A stretch of DNA of 15,089 nt from Bacteroidota bacterium (GCA_947460795.1 CANHJA010000026.1:1-15089), one strand, 5' to 3'. Counted from the first letter of the stretch, positions 1 through 7,292 are shown. The notes: generated by a model not told the origin, from the letters alone. A program made the numbers and translations.

Positions 1-162
1 ATCTAAAAATAATAAATCTGCTTCATTTTTTAATATGTACTCTTTTGCTTTATCTACGTCTGTAAATTTTGCTACTAAATCAATGTTTGAAATTTTTTTA
101 CAATAGGCTGCTAATAGATCTAATCCTAAAGGCTCATCGTCAATTGCTACACACTTCATCAT
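1..162 (-). CDS. LytTR-type response regulator, N-terminal receiver fragment
   Basis: The first 54 codons of a response regulator are visible and the rest lies beyond base 1. The protein starts MMKCVAIDDEP, with the acidic pair at residues 8-9 that binds Mg2+ in receiver domains. It ends at the window edge in DLLFLD, whose last Asp (codon 54) fits the phospho-acceptor. The start ATG (162-160) overlaps the TGA of the upstream kinase gene in an ATGA junction, so the two are translationally coupled; a second ATG directly follows and could be the real start. The MKCVAIDDEPL-type opening and the LytS-type partner are typical of regulators with a C-terminal LytTR DNA-binding domain, but that domain is not visible. 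The role as phosphorylated partner of the adjacent kinase is inferred from family and overlap. Confidence 0.88.
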   Translation of the reverse strand, partial: MMKCVAIDDEPLGLDLLAAYCKKISNIDLVAKFTDVDKAKEYILKNEADLLFLD

Positions 163-1250
163 ATCAATTTAAGTTTAAGTTCCACAACGTATTTATTGCC
201 AATAATATTTTTTGTATAGGTATATTTTTCAAAATAATCATATTCTAAACGCTTGATTACATTTGGAATTCCAATGCCTGAAATCACTTCTTTTGCATTG
301 GTTGTATTAATCATTTCATTTTCTGTTTTTAATGTCAATTGGTCATTTTCTATGTGAATTGAAATATTTATTTCACAATTGTAAATCGTACTCACGCCAT
401 GTTTGAAGCAATTTTCTATAAATGGAATCAATATCATGGGTGAAATTATTTTTTTTTCAGCATCACCTATTACGGAGTAGGTTAATTTTATTTTCTCATT
501 TAATCGTACCCGTTGTAATGATAAATAGTGATGAATATATTCAAGTTCTTTGCTCAGCAAAGCTTTGTCTTTCACTGTTTCATCCAATACATAGCGCATA
601 ATATAGGAAAGACTGTGAACCGCTTCCGGGGTTTCTTTACTTTCTTGCACACTTAAGGAATAAATACTGTTTAATGAATTGAATAAAAAATGATGGTTAA
701 TTTGACTTTTTAAAAATGACAATTCAATTTCTGTTTTGTCTTTTTCGGATGCAATCCAACTTTTATAAACATGTAGTAAAAAAGGTAAAATTAAAATAAT
801 AATACTCATGAAAAAATGCATACCCATATCCATCATAGGCATTTTACCACGATGACCATGATGCTCATCGCGTCCATGTTGTTCGTGCAGGTTGTGAATG
901 CTATTAATTTCTGTATGATGATGCTCAGCGCCTATATGTAAAAAATACTCAGAAATAAATGGAATTGAAACAACTATTAAAAATAAAATAGTCAAATATG
1001 AGATGTATTCTGTGTATTTTTTCTTTGCAAAAAAAAGTGGAATGAGAACGAGCGAATGAATATAAAATAGAACAATGAATTTTATATTCTTAATTAAAAA
1101 TATGAAAATAAAATTCAATGTTGAATGAAAAATTGGATGCTCCCCACTATGTGGCGGCTTTTTTAAAAAGACAATGGGTAGGGCGCAAAATAAAATCCAA
1201 GCAATTACTTCTAAGAAACGAAAAAGGATATTGAGTTGTTTAGATTTCAT
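159..1250 (-). CDS. LytS/YehU-type sensor histidine kinase with His/Met-rich loop
   Basis: This inner-membrane sensor kinase (363 aa) should autophosphorylate and pass phosphate to the overlapping response regulator. Four hydrophobic segments lie at about residues 13-30, 46-74, 82-105 and 146-162. The positive-inside rule puts the N-terminus in the cytoplasm and the 106-145 loop in the periplasm. That loop holds a dense run of His (105, 110-112, 119, 122, 125, 130, 131, 133, 145) and Met (137, 139, 140, 142, 144), which suggests metal binding. The kinase core starts with QINHHFLFNSLNSI (residues 183-196); H187 matches the conserved His of the family motif NPHFLFN, with the usual Pro replaced by His. 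An N-box follows (N280, H284, G285), then a short G-box (GIGIPN, 325-330). A -7 box ends 5 nt before the ATG. The ligand is unknown; metal sensing is inference. Confidence 0.9.
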   Translation of the reverse strand: MKSKQLNILFRFLEVIAWILFCALPIVFLKKPPHSGEHPIFHSTLNFIFIFLIKNIKFIVLFYIHSLVLIPLFFAKKKYTEYISYLTILFLIVVSIPFISEYFLHIGAEHHHTEINSIHNLHEQHGRDEHHGHRGKMPMMDMGMHFFMSIIILILPFLLHVYKSWIASEKDKTEIELSFLKSQINHHFLFNSLNSIYSLSVQESKETPEAVHSLSYIMRYVLDETVKDKALLSKELEYIHHYLSLQRVRLNEKIKLTYSVIGDAEKKIISPMILIPFIENCFKHGVSTIYNCEINISIHIENDQLTLKTENEMINTTNAKEVISGIGIPNVIKRLEYDYFEKYTYTKNIIGNKYVVELKLKLI

Positions 1251-1255
1251 GTTTA

Positions 1256-1263
1256 CAAATGTA
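1256..1263 (-). promoter_or_regulatory. -7 promoter element of the sensor kinase gene
   Basis: On the minus strand this reads TACATTTG, an exact match to the Bacteroidota -7 consensus TAnnTTTG. Only 5 nt separate it from the ATG at 1250, so transcription would start at or next to the start codon and give a leaderless mRNA. I see no convincing -33 TTG at the usual spacing. Confidence 0.45.
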
Positions 1264-1320
1264 TTTATATTGTTTCATTGTTGTATGATAGAAGTAGGCT
1301 AAATCAACTATTTTAAAGGT

Positions 1321-1350
1321 CAAAATCACCGTCTTTAGAATATGATTTTG
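1321..1350. repeat. Inverted repeat between the divergent kinase and peptidase genes
   Basis: CAAAATCA (1321-1328) and TGATTTTG (1343-1350) are perfect 8-bp inverted arms around a 14-bp spacer. The pair sits in the 226-bp gap between the divergent sensor kinase and M3 peptidase genes and could be an operator. In DNA this AT-rich it could also be chance. Apart from the two -7 boxes, I see nothing else in this gap. Confidence 0.25.
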
Positions 1351-1447
1351 TTGTTGCTTGTGCATTTTGTTCGCTACTAATTTCTATAATTGTTTTCAAA
1401 CTCTAAATTTAATTCTAATCGAATGGACAATTACAGATGTGATAACT

Positions 1448-1455
1448 TAATTTTG
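1448..1455 (+). promoter_or_regulatory. -7 promoter element of the M3 peptidase gene
   Basis: TAATTTTG matches TAnnTTTG exactly and ends 21 nt before the ATG at 1477, giving a short 5' leader. No clear -33 TTG is seen. Confidence 0.4.
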
Positions 1456-1476
1456 CTTTTATAATTTCAAATAGAT

Positions 1477-3201
1477 ATGAACCCAAGCGCTGATATAAAA
1501 AAAATAGACAGATATTTTATCCCAACTGATTTCATGGTTACCAACTGGGAAACCTTAAAACCTTTTTTTGATGAATTAGTTGAAAGAGAAATTGCTTCTT
1601 TAACAGCATTGGAAAAATGGTTGCAGGATGTTAGCGAAATTCAAGCTGTTATCAGTGAAGATGCTTGCTGGAGACAAATAAAAATGACCTGCGACACAGA
1701 AAATAAAGAACTAGAGGAAGCCTTTACATTTTTCTGTATGGAAATTGAGCCAAACATTAAACCTTTTGCAGACGCATTGAATAAAAAATTAATGGCAAGT
1801 CCATTTATTAAAGAGCTTGATAAAAATTTATATTTTACCTATATACGAGGTGTAGAAAAAGACATCAAATTATTCAACGAAAAAAATATAGCGCTTAGTG
1901 CTGATATAAATGTATTGGCACAACAATATGGAGCTGTTACTGGTAAAATGAGCGTTACCATTGAGGAGAAAGAATATACATTGCAGCAAGCTGCAAAATT
2001 CTTAATGTTGTCTGATAGAAACAAAAGAGAGGAAGTGTATCATAAAGTAAATGAACGTAGACAAATAGATGAAGCAGATTTAAATACCATGTTTGATGAA
2101 TTACTTGCTAAACGTCACCAAATAGCTATTAATGCAGGGTTTGAAAATTATCGAGATTATAAATTTGAAGAACTTGGGCGCTTTGATTATACTGTAAATG
2201 ATTGTGAAAACTTTCATGCTTCAATAAAAAAATACATCACTCCTATTGTAGAAGAATTGTATGAACATAAACGAAAACAACTTGGGTTAGATGAATTAAA
2301 ACCTTATGATATTGATGCAGAACCAGCAGGTCAAAAACCATTAGAACCATTTAAAAATGGAGAAGAATTGCTAGCCAAATCAATTGAAGCATTTACGAAT
2401 CTTCGTCCTTATTTTGGAGATTGTTTGCGCAAAATGAAAGCATTGAATCAATTTGATCTTGATAGTCGAAAAGGCAAAGCACCTGGAGGCTATAATTGCC
2501 CATTAGCAGAAACAGGGGCTCCTTTTATATTTATGAATGCAGCTGGCACAGCCGATGATGTAGTGACGATGATGCATGAAGGAGGCCATGCGCTTCATTC
2601 TTTCTTAAGTCATGATTTATCATTGAGTGCTTTTAAAGAATATCCGATGGAAATGGCAGAATTGGCAAGTATGAGTATGGAGCTTTTTAGTATGGATGAG
2701 TGGCACTTGTTTTATGCCAATGAAAGTGAACTTAAAAGGGCTAAAGCAGAAGAATTGGAAAGGGCTTTATCCATTTTCCCTTGGATCGCAACGATAGATA
2801 AATTTCAACATTGGATATATACAAATCCGATTCATTCGCATGAAGAACGCACAAAAGCATGGTTGGAAATTCATGAAGAGTTTGCGCCTAAAAATATTTC
2901 ATGGACAGGCCTTGAAAAATACCGCTCTATTTTGTGGCAAAAACAATTGCATTTATTTGAAGTTCCTTTTTATTATATCGAATATGGCATTGCTCAATTG
3001 GGAGCTCTTGCCATGTGGAAACAATACAAAAATGACAAACAAAAAACGTTGGATAATTACATGTTGGCATTGAGTAAAGGTTATACGCAAACACTCAAAG
3101 AGTTGTATCAAACAGCAGGAATTAGTTTTGATTTTTCAGCAAATAATGTAAATGCATTGAGTCTATTTGTACAGGACGAAATGAAAGAAATATTTGGCTA
3201 G
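1477..3201 (+). CDS. M3-family zinc metallopeptidase (oligoendopeptidase F-like)
   Basis: This is a probable cytoplasmic peptidase that cleaves short peptides. The 574-aa protein has no signal peptide. The zinc site HEGGH is at residues 367-371 (H367, E368, H371). The likely third ligand is E395 in the downstream MAELAS segment, matching the AEVAS-type motif of oligoendopeptidase F and related M3B enzymes. The length suits M3B members (about 560-610 aa). The long helical N-terminal part before residue 200 is the usual lid region. It is transcribed alone: the kinase is divergent on one side and the oxidoreductase convergent on the other. The start is supported by a -7 box 21 nt upstream and an A/T-rich leader without Shine-Dalgarno. 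Its exact substrates cannot be read from sequence. It is probably annotated as an M3 oligoendopeptidase in related genomes. Confidence 0.92.
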   Translation: MNPSADIKKIDRYFIPTDFMVTNWETLKPFFDELVEREIASLTALEKWLQDVSEIQAVISEDACWRQIKMTCDTENKELEEAFTFFCMEIEPNIKPFADALNKKLMASPFIKELDKNLYFTYIRGVEKDIKLFNEKNIALSADINVLAQQYGAVTGKMSVTIEEKEYTLQQAAKFLMLSDRNKREEVYHKVNERRQIDEADLNTMFDELLAKRHQIAINAGFENYRDYKFEELGRFDYTVNDCENFHASIKKYITPIVEELYEHKRKQLGLDELKPYDIDAEPAGQKPLEPFKNGEELLAKSIEAFTNLRPYFGDCLRKMKALNQFDLDSRKGKAPGGYNCPLAETGAPFIFMNAAGTADDVVTMMHEGGHALHSFLSHDLSLSAFKEYPMEMAELASMSMELFSMDEWHLFYANESELKRAKAEELERALSIFPWIATIDKFQHWIYTNPIHSHEERTKAWLEIHEEFAPKNISWTGLEKYRSILWQKQLHLFEVPFYYIEYGIAQLGALAMWKQYKNDKQKTLDNYMLALSKGYTQTLKELYQTAGISFDFSANNVNALSLFVQDEMKEIFG

Positions 3202-3300
3202 TTGCTATTCTTCAGAAATCAAAAAGTAATTTTATTTTAAAAAATAATTGCGAAGCAAAAAATGAGCTGTTTAATTATGATAATTTATTAGTAATCACTT

Positions 3301-4014
3301 TTAGCCATAAAGTTCATAATGAATTTGAGATTTATCAAAACCCATTTCAGCTAAATTATGACGAGTATCATCTATCATATTTTTCCAGCCACACAATAAA
3401 AAATGAGCATCCCTTTTTTCATTTATCAGCTGTTTGTAAACATCATGAACATAGCCAGTTTGACCTTCCCAATTTTCTCTTGAAAGGATTGGATGATAGG
3501 AGAAATTTGGCATTATTTTATCAAGTTCAGCCATTTCTTTATAATACAGTAAATCTTGTTTGGTTCGTGTGCCAAAAATTAAATGAATATGCTTTGCAGG
3601 TATTTGCTGTTGATAAATATATTGTAACATACTTCTGAAAGGTGCAATGCCTGAGCCTGTACATATCATAAAGTAATCTTTTTCTAAATCTTGAGGCAAT
3701 GTAAAAACACCTGCTGGTCCCCTGAACGTGAGTTCGTCGCCAGGTTTAATGTTTTTAAATAAATAATTGGTGCCAGTACCATCTTCAACTAAAACAATCA
3801 CTAATTCAAAAACATTGGACTTATTAGGAGGCGAAGCTATTGAATAACTGCGCCAACGTTTATTTTTCTTTTCATGAATTGGCAAATCGAGTGTAACAAA
3901 TTGACCAGGCAAAAAAATAAAATTTTCTTTAGATTGTGTTTCTATAAAAAATCGTCGAGTATTGGGGGTTTCGTCAATAATATTGACCACTTTCCCTATT
4001 TGCCATTCTAACAT
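3301..4014 (-). CDS. FAD-dependent NAD(P)H oxidoreductase, ferredoxin-reductase family
   Basis: This 237-aa flavoprotein moves electrons between NAD(P)H and a partner such as ferredoxin or flavodoxin. The FAD-binding beta-barrel covers about residues 1-105, with the flavin motif RSYS at 55-58 and a GTGTNYLF segment near 79-86. The NAD(P) domain starts with CTGSGIAPFRSM (118-129) and ends with the CGW motif (208-210) that contacts nicotinamide in this family. The C-terminus HYELYG aligns with ferredoxin-NADP reductases. There is no fused [2Fe-2S] domain, so the partner is separate. The gene is last in a run behind the SCO-like and DUF420 genes, 48 bp after DUF420, so it is probably co-transcribed. 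A dyad (ATACC-TATTT-GGTAT, 4019-4033) lies 4 nt upstream of its ATG. The family is secure; the partner and direction of electron flow are not. Confidence 0.88.
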   Translation of the reverse strand: MLEWQIGKVVNIIDETPNTRRFFIETQSKENFIFLPGQFVTLDLPIHEKKNKRWRSYSIASPPNKSNVFELVIVLVEDGTGTNYLFKNIKPGDELTFRGPAGVFTLPQDLEKDYFMICTGSGIAPFRSMLQYIYQQQIPAKHIHLIFGTRTKQDLLYYKEMAELDKIMPNFSYHPILSRENWEGQTGYVHDVYKQLINEKRDAHFLLCGWKNMIDDTRHNLAEMGFDKSQIHYELYG

Positions 4015-4018
4015 AATG

Positions 4019-4033
4019 ATACCTATTTGGTAT
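4019..4033 (-). promoter_or_regulatory. Dyad/hairpin at the oxidoreductase translation start
   Basis: Five-bp arms ATACC (4019-4023) and GGTAT (4029-4033) flank the 5-nt loop TATTT. The dyad lies 4 nt before the oxidoreductase ATG. In the mRNA it would fold over the initiation region; in DNA it could be an operator. An imperfect extension (TAATG on one side, TATAA on the other) lengthens the symmetry. Function is inferred from position only. Confidence 0.3.
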
Positions 4034-4062
4034 TATAAAGGTAACAAAAAATAACTACCCTG

Positions 4063-4644
4063 TTAGTAATATTTTGCTATCATTAAATACACAACAACGC
4101 CTGTAATGGCAACGTATAACCAAATAGGATAAGTATATCGCACTAATTTTTTGTGTTTGTCAAATTCTGATGTCAAGGCACGATATGCACTAAATAATAC
4201 AAATGGCATTACCAAGCCAGCCAGCGTTACATGCGTGCTAATAATAAAATAATAAATATATCGAGACATCCCTGCTAATGACTTTTCATCATCCGTCAAA
4301 AAATGATTGTGGTCTAAATCGCCATAATTGGTTTCTCCAGTAAATAAATGGTGCGCTATATAAAACACTAAAAACAATACCGATAATACCATGGTGAATA
4401 ACATAATTGTTTTGTGTTTCTTATACTCTTTTTGTTTGATTGCAATTAATCCCCAAATTAAAAGAATGGCAACCAATGAATTTACTAATGCGCTTAGCAT
4501 AGCAAAAATGTGTGGATCAAAACCCAAGTTCACTTTCAATTCTATTTTATCAAGGATGGTAACTGCTGCAAATACAATTGCAGAAAAAATCCAGATTAAC
4601 CAATTTGCTTTTTTATCATTTTTTTGAATCGCTTGTTCTAACAT
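4063..4644 (-). CDS. DUF420 family membrane protein (probable cytochrome oxidase assembly)
   Basis: This 193-aa integral membrane protein has about five hydrophobic segments (roughly residues 15-32, 45-68, 80-98, 128-158, 170-190). DUF420 proteins such as CtaM/YozB of Firmicutes are needed for maturation of haem-copper terminal oxidases. Conserved-looking His residues are present: H45 in GFDPHIF, the pair in YIAHHLF near residue 97, and one in ISTHVTLAG near residue 138. They resemble the family's intramembrane His residues. In Bacteroidota this gene usually follows SCO near cytochrome c oxidase genes. Here it follows a SCO-like gene by 54 bp and precedes the oxidoreductase by 48 bp, with no oxidase subunits in view. 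The family assignment is from sequence pattern; the assembly role is by homology. Confidence 0.82.
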   Translation of the reverse strand: MLEQAIQKNDKKANWLIWIFSAIVFAAVTILDKIELKVNLGFDPHIFAMLSALVNSLVAILLIWGLIAIKQKEYKKHKTIMLFTMVLSVLFLVFYIAHHLFTGETNYGDLDHNHFLTDDEKSLAGMSRYIYYFIISTHVTLAGLVMPFVLFSAYRALTSEFDKHKKLVRYTYPIWLYVAITGVVVYLMIAKYY

Positions 4645-4698
4645 TTTTTAATTAATTTTTTAATATTGTAAAGGACTGATTTTGTGAAATAAAATTTT

Positions 4699-5385
4699 TT
4701 ATCTTCTTCTGTTTTTTTCGTGGTATAAATTTTTCTCTACCATTAAATAAGAGATGTCTTCAGCACACAATCGAACATTATTTGAATCTAGCCCATTATA
4801 GTAACCTCTAATATTTCGATATTTATCTATTAGTACAATTTTAGAATAATCATTTTTTTGTAATTCTAATTCATTTTGAAGATAGTTTTGAATGCTACTG
4901 TCATTGCCACTGCAAAAAAGCCATTTGTCATGATTCGCTTTTTGATTGTCAGCATATGAACGAAGTGCCAAAACAGAATCATTTTTAGAATCAATAGAAA
5001 CAGAAACAAAGCGCATGGTAGAATCATTTTTAAGAAAAGCTTTGTTTAATAATCGTACACAATTTGTTATTACTTTGCTTTGTTCATCATTTGCTGTTTT
5101 AAAAAAGCTCATCACTAAAATTTTTCCTTTCAGCGTTTCATTGAGGGCAATAGAATCTCCCAATTGATTGACCAACTTTAAATCCTTAACCAAACGGTAA
5201 ACGGTATCTAGTTTCATTTTGCCATCAACTAACTGACTGTCTATTTTTTCTATACCATAAAATTTGGGCAAAGGCATTCTGCCATCATGACCACTGAATT
5301 TTAAAAATAAATAGGCACCCAATGGCACTAAAAAACTGAATAAAAGACCGAAAAATAAACTTTTCAGTTTGTTCCTTTTTTGCAT
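4699..5385 (-). CDS. SCO1/SenC-like protein lacking the copper ligands
   Basis: The 228-aa protein has one N-terminal membrane anchor (about residues 10-29) followed by a thioredoxin-fold domain outside the cytoplasm. Fold landmarks of SCO1/SenC are present: the strand LVMSFF (90-95), the SVSIDSKNDS segment (128-137) matching SVDPxxDT, and IVLIDKYRNIRGYYNG (183-198) matching the conserved LIDxxGxIRGYYDG. SCO proteins bind copper through CxxxC and a distant His and deliver it to the CuA site of cytochrome c oxidase. Here the aligned cysteines are N99 and S103, and the aligned His is about D179. Copper chaperone or thiol-redox activity by the usual mechanism is therefore unlikely. The frame is intact and co-directional with DUF420, so this is not an obvious pseudogene. 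It may be a structural or regulatory paralogue. A -7 box ends 4 nt before the ATG. Confidence 0.8.
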   Translation of the reverse strand: MQKRNKLKSLFFGLLFSFLVPLGAYLFLKFSGHDGRMPLPKFYGIEKIDSQLVDGKMKLDTVYRLVKDLKLVNQLGDSIALNETLKGKILVMSFFKTANDEQSKVITNCVRLLNKAFLKNDSTMRFVSVSIDSKNDSVLALRSYADNQKANHDKWLFCSGNDSSIQNYLQNELELQKNDYSKIVLIDKYRNIRGYYNGLDSNNVRLCAEDISYLMVEKNLYHEKNRRR

Positions 5386-5389
5386 GTTG

Positions 5390-5397
5390 CAAAAGTA
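5390..5397 (-). promoter_or_regulatory. -7 promoter element of the SCO-like operon
   Basis: On the minus strand this is TACTTTTG, an exact TAnnTTTG match. It ends 4 nt before the ATG at 5385, which predicts a leaderless mRNA. It would drive the SCO-like, DUF420 and oxidoreductase genes. Confidence 0.5.
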
Positions 5398-5415
5398 ATT
5401 ATTTATTGCTATTCC

Positions 5416-5461
5416 TATTTGAAAATTTAAAAATCATTTTTCTATATGATATTTTCAAATA
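5416..5461. repeat. 11-bp inverted repeat in the divergent promoter region
   Basis: TATTTGAAAAT (5416-5426) and ATTTTCAAATA (5451-5461) are perfect 11-bp inverted arms with a 24-bp spacer. The centre lies about midway between the start codons of the divergent SCO-like operon (5385) and ABC exporter (5489). A further copy of the core, TTTTCAAAT, is at 5482-5490, overlapping the ABC start codon. The arrangement suggests an operator shared by the two units; the binding protein is unknown. Confidence 0.4.
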
Positions 5462-5472
5462 ACTAATTATGT

Positions 5473-5480
5473 TACCTTTG
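5473..5480 (+). promoter_or_regulatory. -7 promoter element of the ABC exporter gene
   Basis: TACCTTTG matches TAnnTTTG exactly and ends 8 nt before the ATG at 5489, so the mRNA would have almost no leader. Confidence 0.45.
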
Positions 5481-5488
5481 CTTTTCAA

Positions 5489-7246
5489 ATGAAAATTTTA
5501 CTCCACTATTTATCTCGATACAAAGGATTTGTATTCCTTTCTTTCTTTTTAGCAACATTAAATACCAGCTTTTCCTTATTAGATCCAGTTTTTTTCGGAA
5601 AACTTTTTGACTATATAAAAGAACATTATCAAACGGTTCCTTTAAATGAATATGTTTTAAATGCATTGAAATTTATTGGCTTTATGATTGGTGTAGCAAT
5701 GATTTCTAGAACAGCAAAGGCTTTTCAAGATTATACCGTAAATACAGTGATACAACGATTTGGTGCAGATGTGTATACCGATGGATTGAAACGTGCATTG
5801 CAACTCCCATACCAACGTTTTGAAGATCAGCGAAGCGGTGAAACCTTAGCTGTTTTGGAAAAGGTAAGAATAGACAGTGAAAAATTCATGTCGCTCTTTG
5901 TAAATATACTTTTTGGTGTTATCGTAAGCGTAACCTTTGTATTAGTATATTCCTTTTTGCATTACCCACCGATGGTTTTAATATATGTTGTTGGGGCTAT
6001 TATACTTTCTTTTTTAATGAGTTTTTTAAGTAAAAAAATAAAAATCATTCAAAAAACAATTGTGAAAGAAACTACTGCTTTGGCCGGCGCTACTACAGAA
6101 TCGTTGAGAAATATTGAATTAATACGAAGTTTGGGACTAACGAATCAGGAAATTAAACGATTAAACTTAACAACAAAAAAAATACTTCAATTGGAGTTGA
6201 AAAAAGTAAAAAGCATTCGTTCGTTAAGTTTTGTACAAGGCACGTTTGTCAATTTAATGCGTCAAAGCATATTATTTATATTGGCTTATTTGGTTTTTAA
6301 TAAACATTTAACCTTGGGTCAAATGATGACGATGCAATTTTTTTCCTTCTTTATTTTTGGCCCCTTGCAAGAATTGGGAAATATTATTTTAGCATACCGT
6401 GAAGCTGAAACTTCATTGAATAATTTTGAAACATTGATGAATACGCCTGTTGAGCCTAAACCCGATTTCCCCAAAACCATTGGTCATATAGAAGAATTAA
6501 GTTTCGATAAAGTAAGTTTTAAACATGCAACTGCAAAAAATTATGCTTTAAATCAAATTTCATTTACTGTAAATAAAGGAGAAACCATCGCATTTGTTGG
6601 CCCATCGGGCTCAGGAAAAACCACGTTGGTAAAATTACTAGTAGGATTATATCATCCAGCCGAAGGCATTATATTATATAATCAAGTTCCTTACATAGAA
6701 TTGGATATAGAAGCATTTCGTCATCAAATAGGTTTTGTTACACAAGACACACAATTATTTGCTGGCTCAATTCGTGAAAATTTGTTATTTGTGAGCCCAA
6801 ATGCAACAGACGAAGAAATGATACAAGCCTTAACAAAAGCAGCAGCCCATACGCTATTAAGCAGAGCCGAAAATGGGCTAGATACAGTAATTGGCGAAGG
6901 TGGGATGAAAATTAGTGGTGGAGAAAAACAACGACTTTCAATTGCTCGTGCATTGCTTCGCCATCCTAAATTATTGGTGTTTGATGAAGCTACTTCCGCA
7001 TTAGATTCTATTACAGAAGAAGCTATTACGAATACGGTAAAATCTATTTCTGATGAAAAAGAACAAATTAATATATTAATTGCGCATCGCTTGTCAACTA
7101 TTATGCATGCCGACAGAATTTATGTATTAGAGAAAGGAAAAGTAGTAGAAATGGGCAGTCACACCGATTTAGTAGAAATGAAAGGTTTATATTATGCTAT
7201 GTGGAGGCAACAAATTGGAGAAAGATCAATTGACTCTTTGGATTGA
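5489..7246 (+). CDS. ABC exporter half-transporter (permease-ATPase fusion)
   Basis: This 585-aa inner-membrane half-transporter is expected to dimerise and export lipid, drug or peptide. The transmembrane domain covers about residues 1-310, with hydrophobic segments near 13-35, 60-75, 135-155, 162-182, 257-270 and 280-300. The ATPase domain follows with all motifs intact: Walker A GPSGSGKTT (371-379), Q-loop TQDTQ (418-422), signature ISGGEKQR (475-482), Walker B LLVFDE with catalytic E500, D-loop SALD, and H-loop H533. The type resembles MsbA/MDR half-transporters. There is no peptidase or extra domain and no cognate second half nearby, so a homodimer is likely. It is divergent from the SCO-like operon across a 103-bp gap. 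The first codons (MKILLHYLSRYKGF) fit a normal N-terminus and a -7 box sits 8 nt upstream. The substrate cannot be told. Confidence 0.93.
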   Translation: MKILLHYLSRYKGFVFLSFFLATLNTSFSLLDPVFFGKLFDYIKEHYQTVPLNEYVLNALKFIGFMIGVAMISRTAKAFQDYTVNTVIQRFGADVYTDGLKRALQLPYQRFEDQRSGETLAVLEKVRIDSEKFMSLFVNILFGVIVSVTFVLVYSFLHYPPMVLIYVVGAIILSFLMSFLSKKIKIIQKTIVKETTALAGATTESLRNIELIRSLGLTNQEIKRLNLTTKKILQLELKKVKSIRSLSFVQGTFVNLMRQSILFILAYLVFNKHLTLGQMMTMQFFSFFIFGPLQELGNIILAYREAETSLNNFETLMNTPVEPKPDFPKTIGHIEELSFDKVSFKHATAKNYALNQISFTVNKGETIAFVGPSGSGKTTLVKLLVGLYHPAEGIILYNQVPYIELDIEAFRHQIGFVTQDTQLFAGSIRENLLFVSPNATDEEMIQALTKAAAHTLLSRAENGLDTVIGEGGMKISGGEKQRLSIARALLRHPKLLVFDEATSALDSITEEAITNTVKSISDEKEQINILIAHRLSTIMHADRIYVLEKGKVVEMGSHTDLVEMKGLYYAMWRQQIGERSIDSLD

Positions 7247-7264
7247 TTGTAACCTGTGTTACAA
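7247..7264. repeat. 7-bp inverted repeat after the ABC exporter gene
   Basis: TTGTAAC (7247-7253) and GTTACAA (7258-7264) are perfect arms around CTGT, starting one base after the exporter stop codon. No T-run follows, so it is a poor rho-independent terminator. It ends 20 nt upstream of the -7 box of the DUF983 gene, so it could be an operator or a 3'-end-stabilising hairpin. Confidence 0.35.
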
Positions 7265-7284
7265 AAGTAAAAAAATGGAATCTT

Positions 7285-7292
7285 TAACTTTG
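7285..7292 (+). promoter_or_regulatory. -7 promoter element of the DUF983 gene
   Basis: TAACTTTG matches TAnnTTTG exactly and ends 14 nt before the ATG at 7307. This suggests the DUF983 gene has its own promoter and need not depend on read-through from the exporter gene. Confidence 0.45.

Noticed and set aside
2840..3073. 77-codon frame within the M3 peptidase gene
   Set aside because: Lies inside the conserved peptidase frame with no start signal or recognisable domain.
3232..3247. TTATTTT-AA-AAAATAA palindrome after the M3 peptidase gene as a terminator
   Set aside because: It consists only of A and T with a 2-nt loop, so the hairpin would be too weak; I see no other terminator in this gap.
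4699..5385. Frameshift as explanation for the missing CxxxC in the SCO-like protein
   Set aside because: Conserved SCO segments on both sides of the site stay in the same frame, and the substitutions are local.
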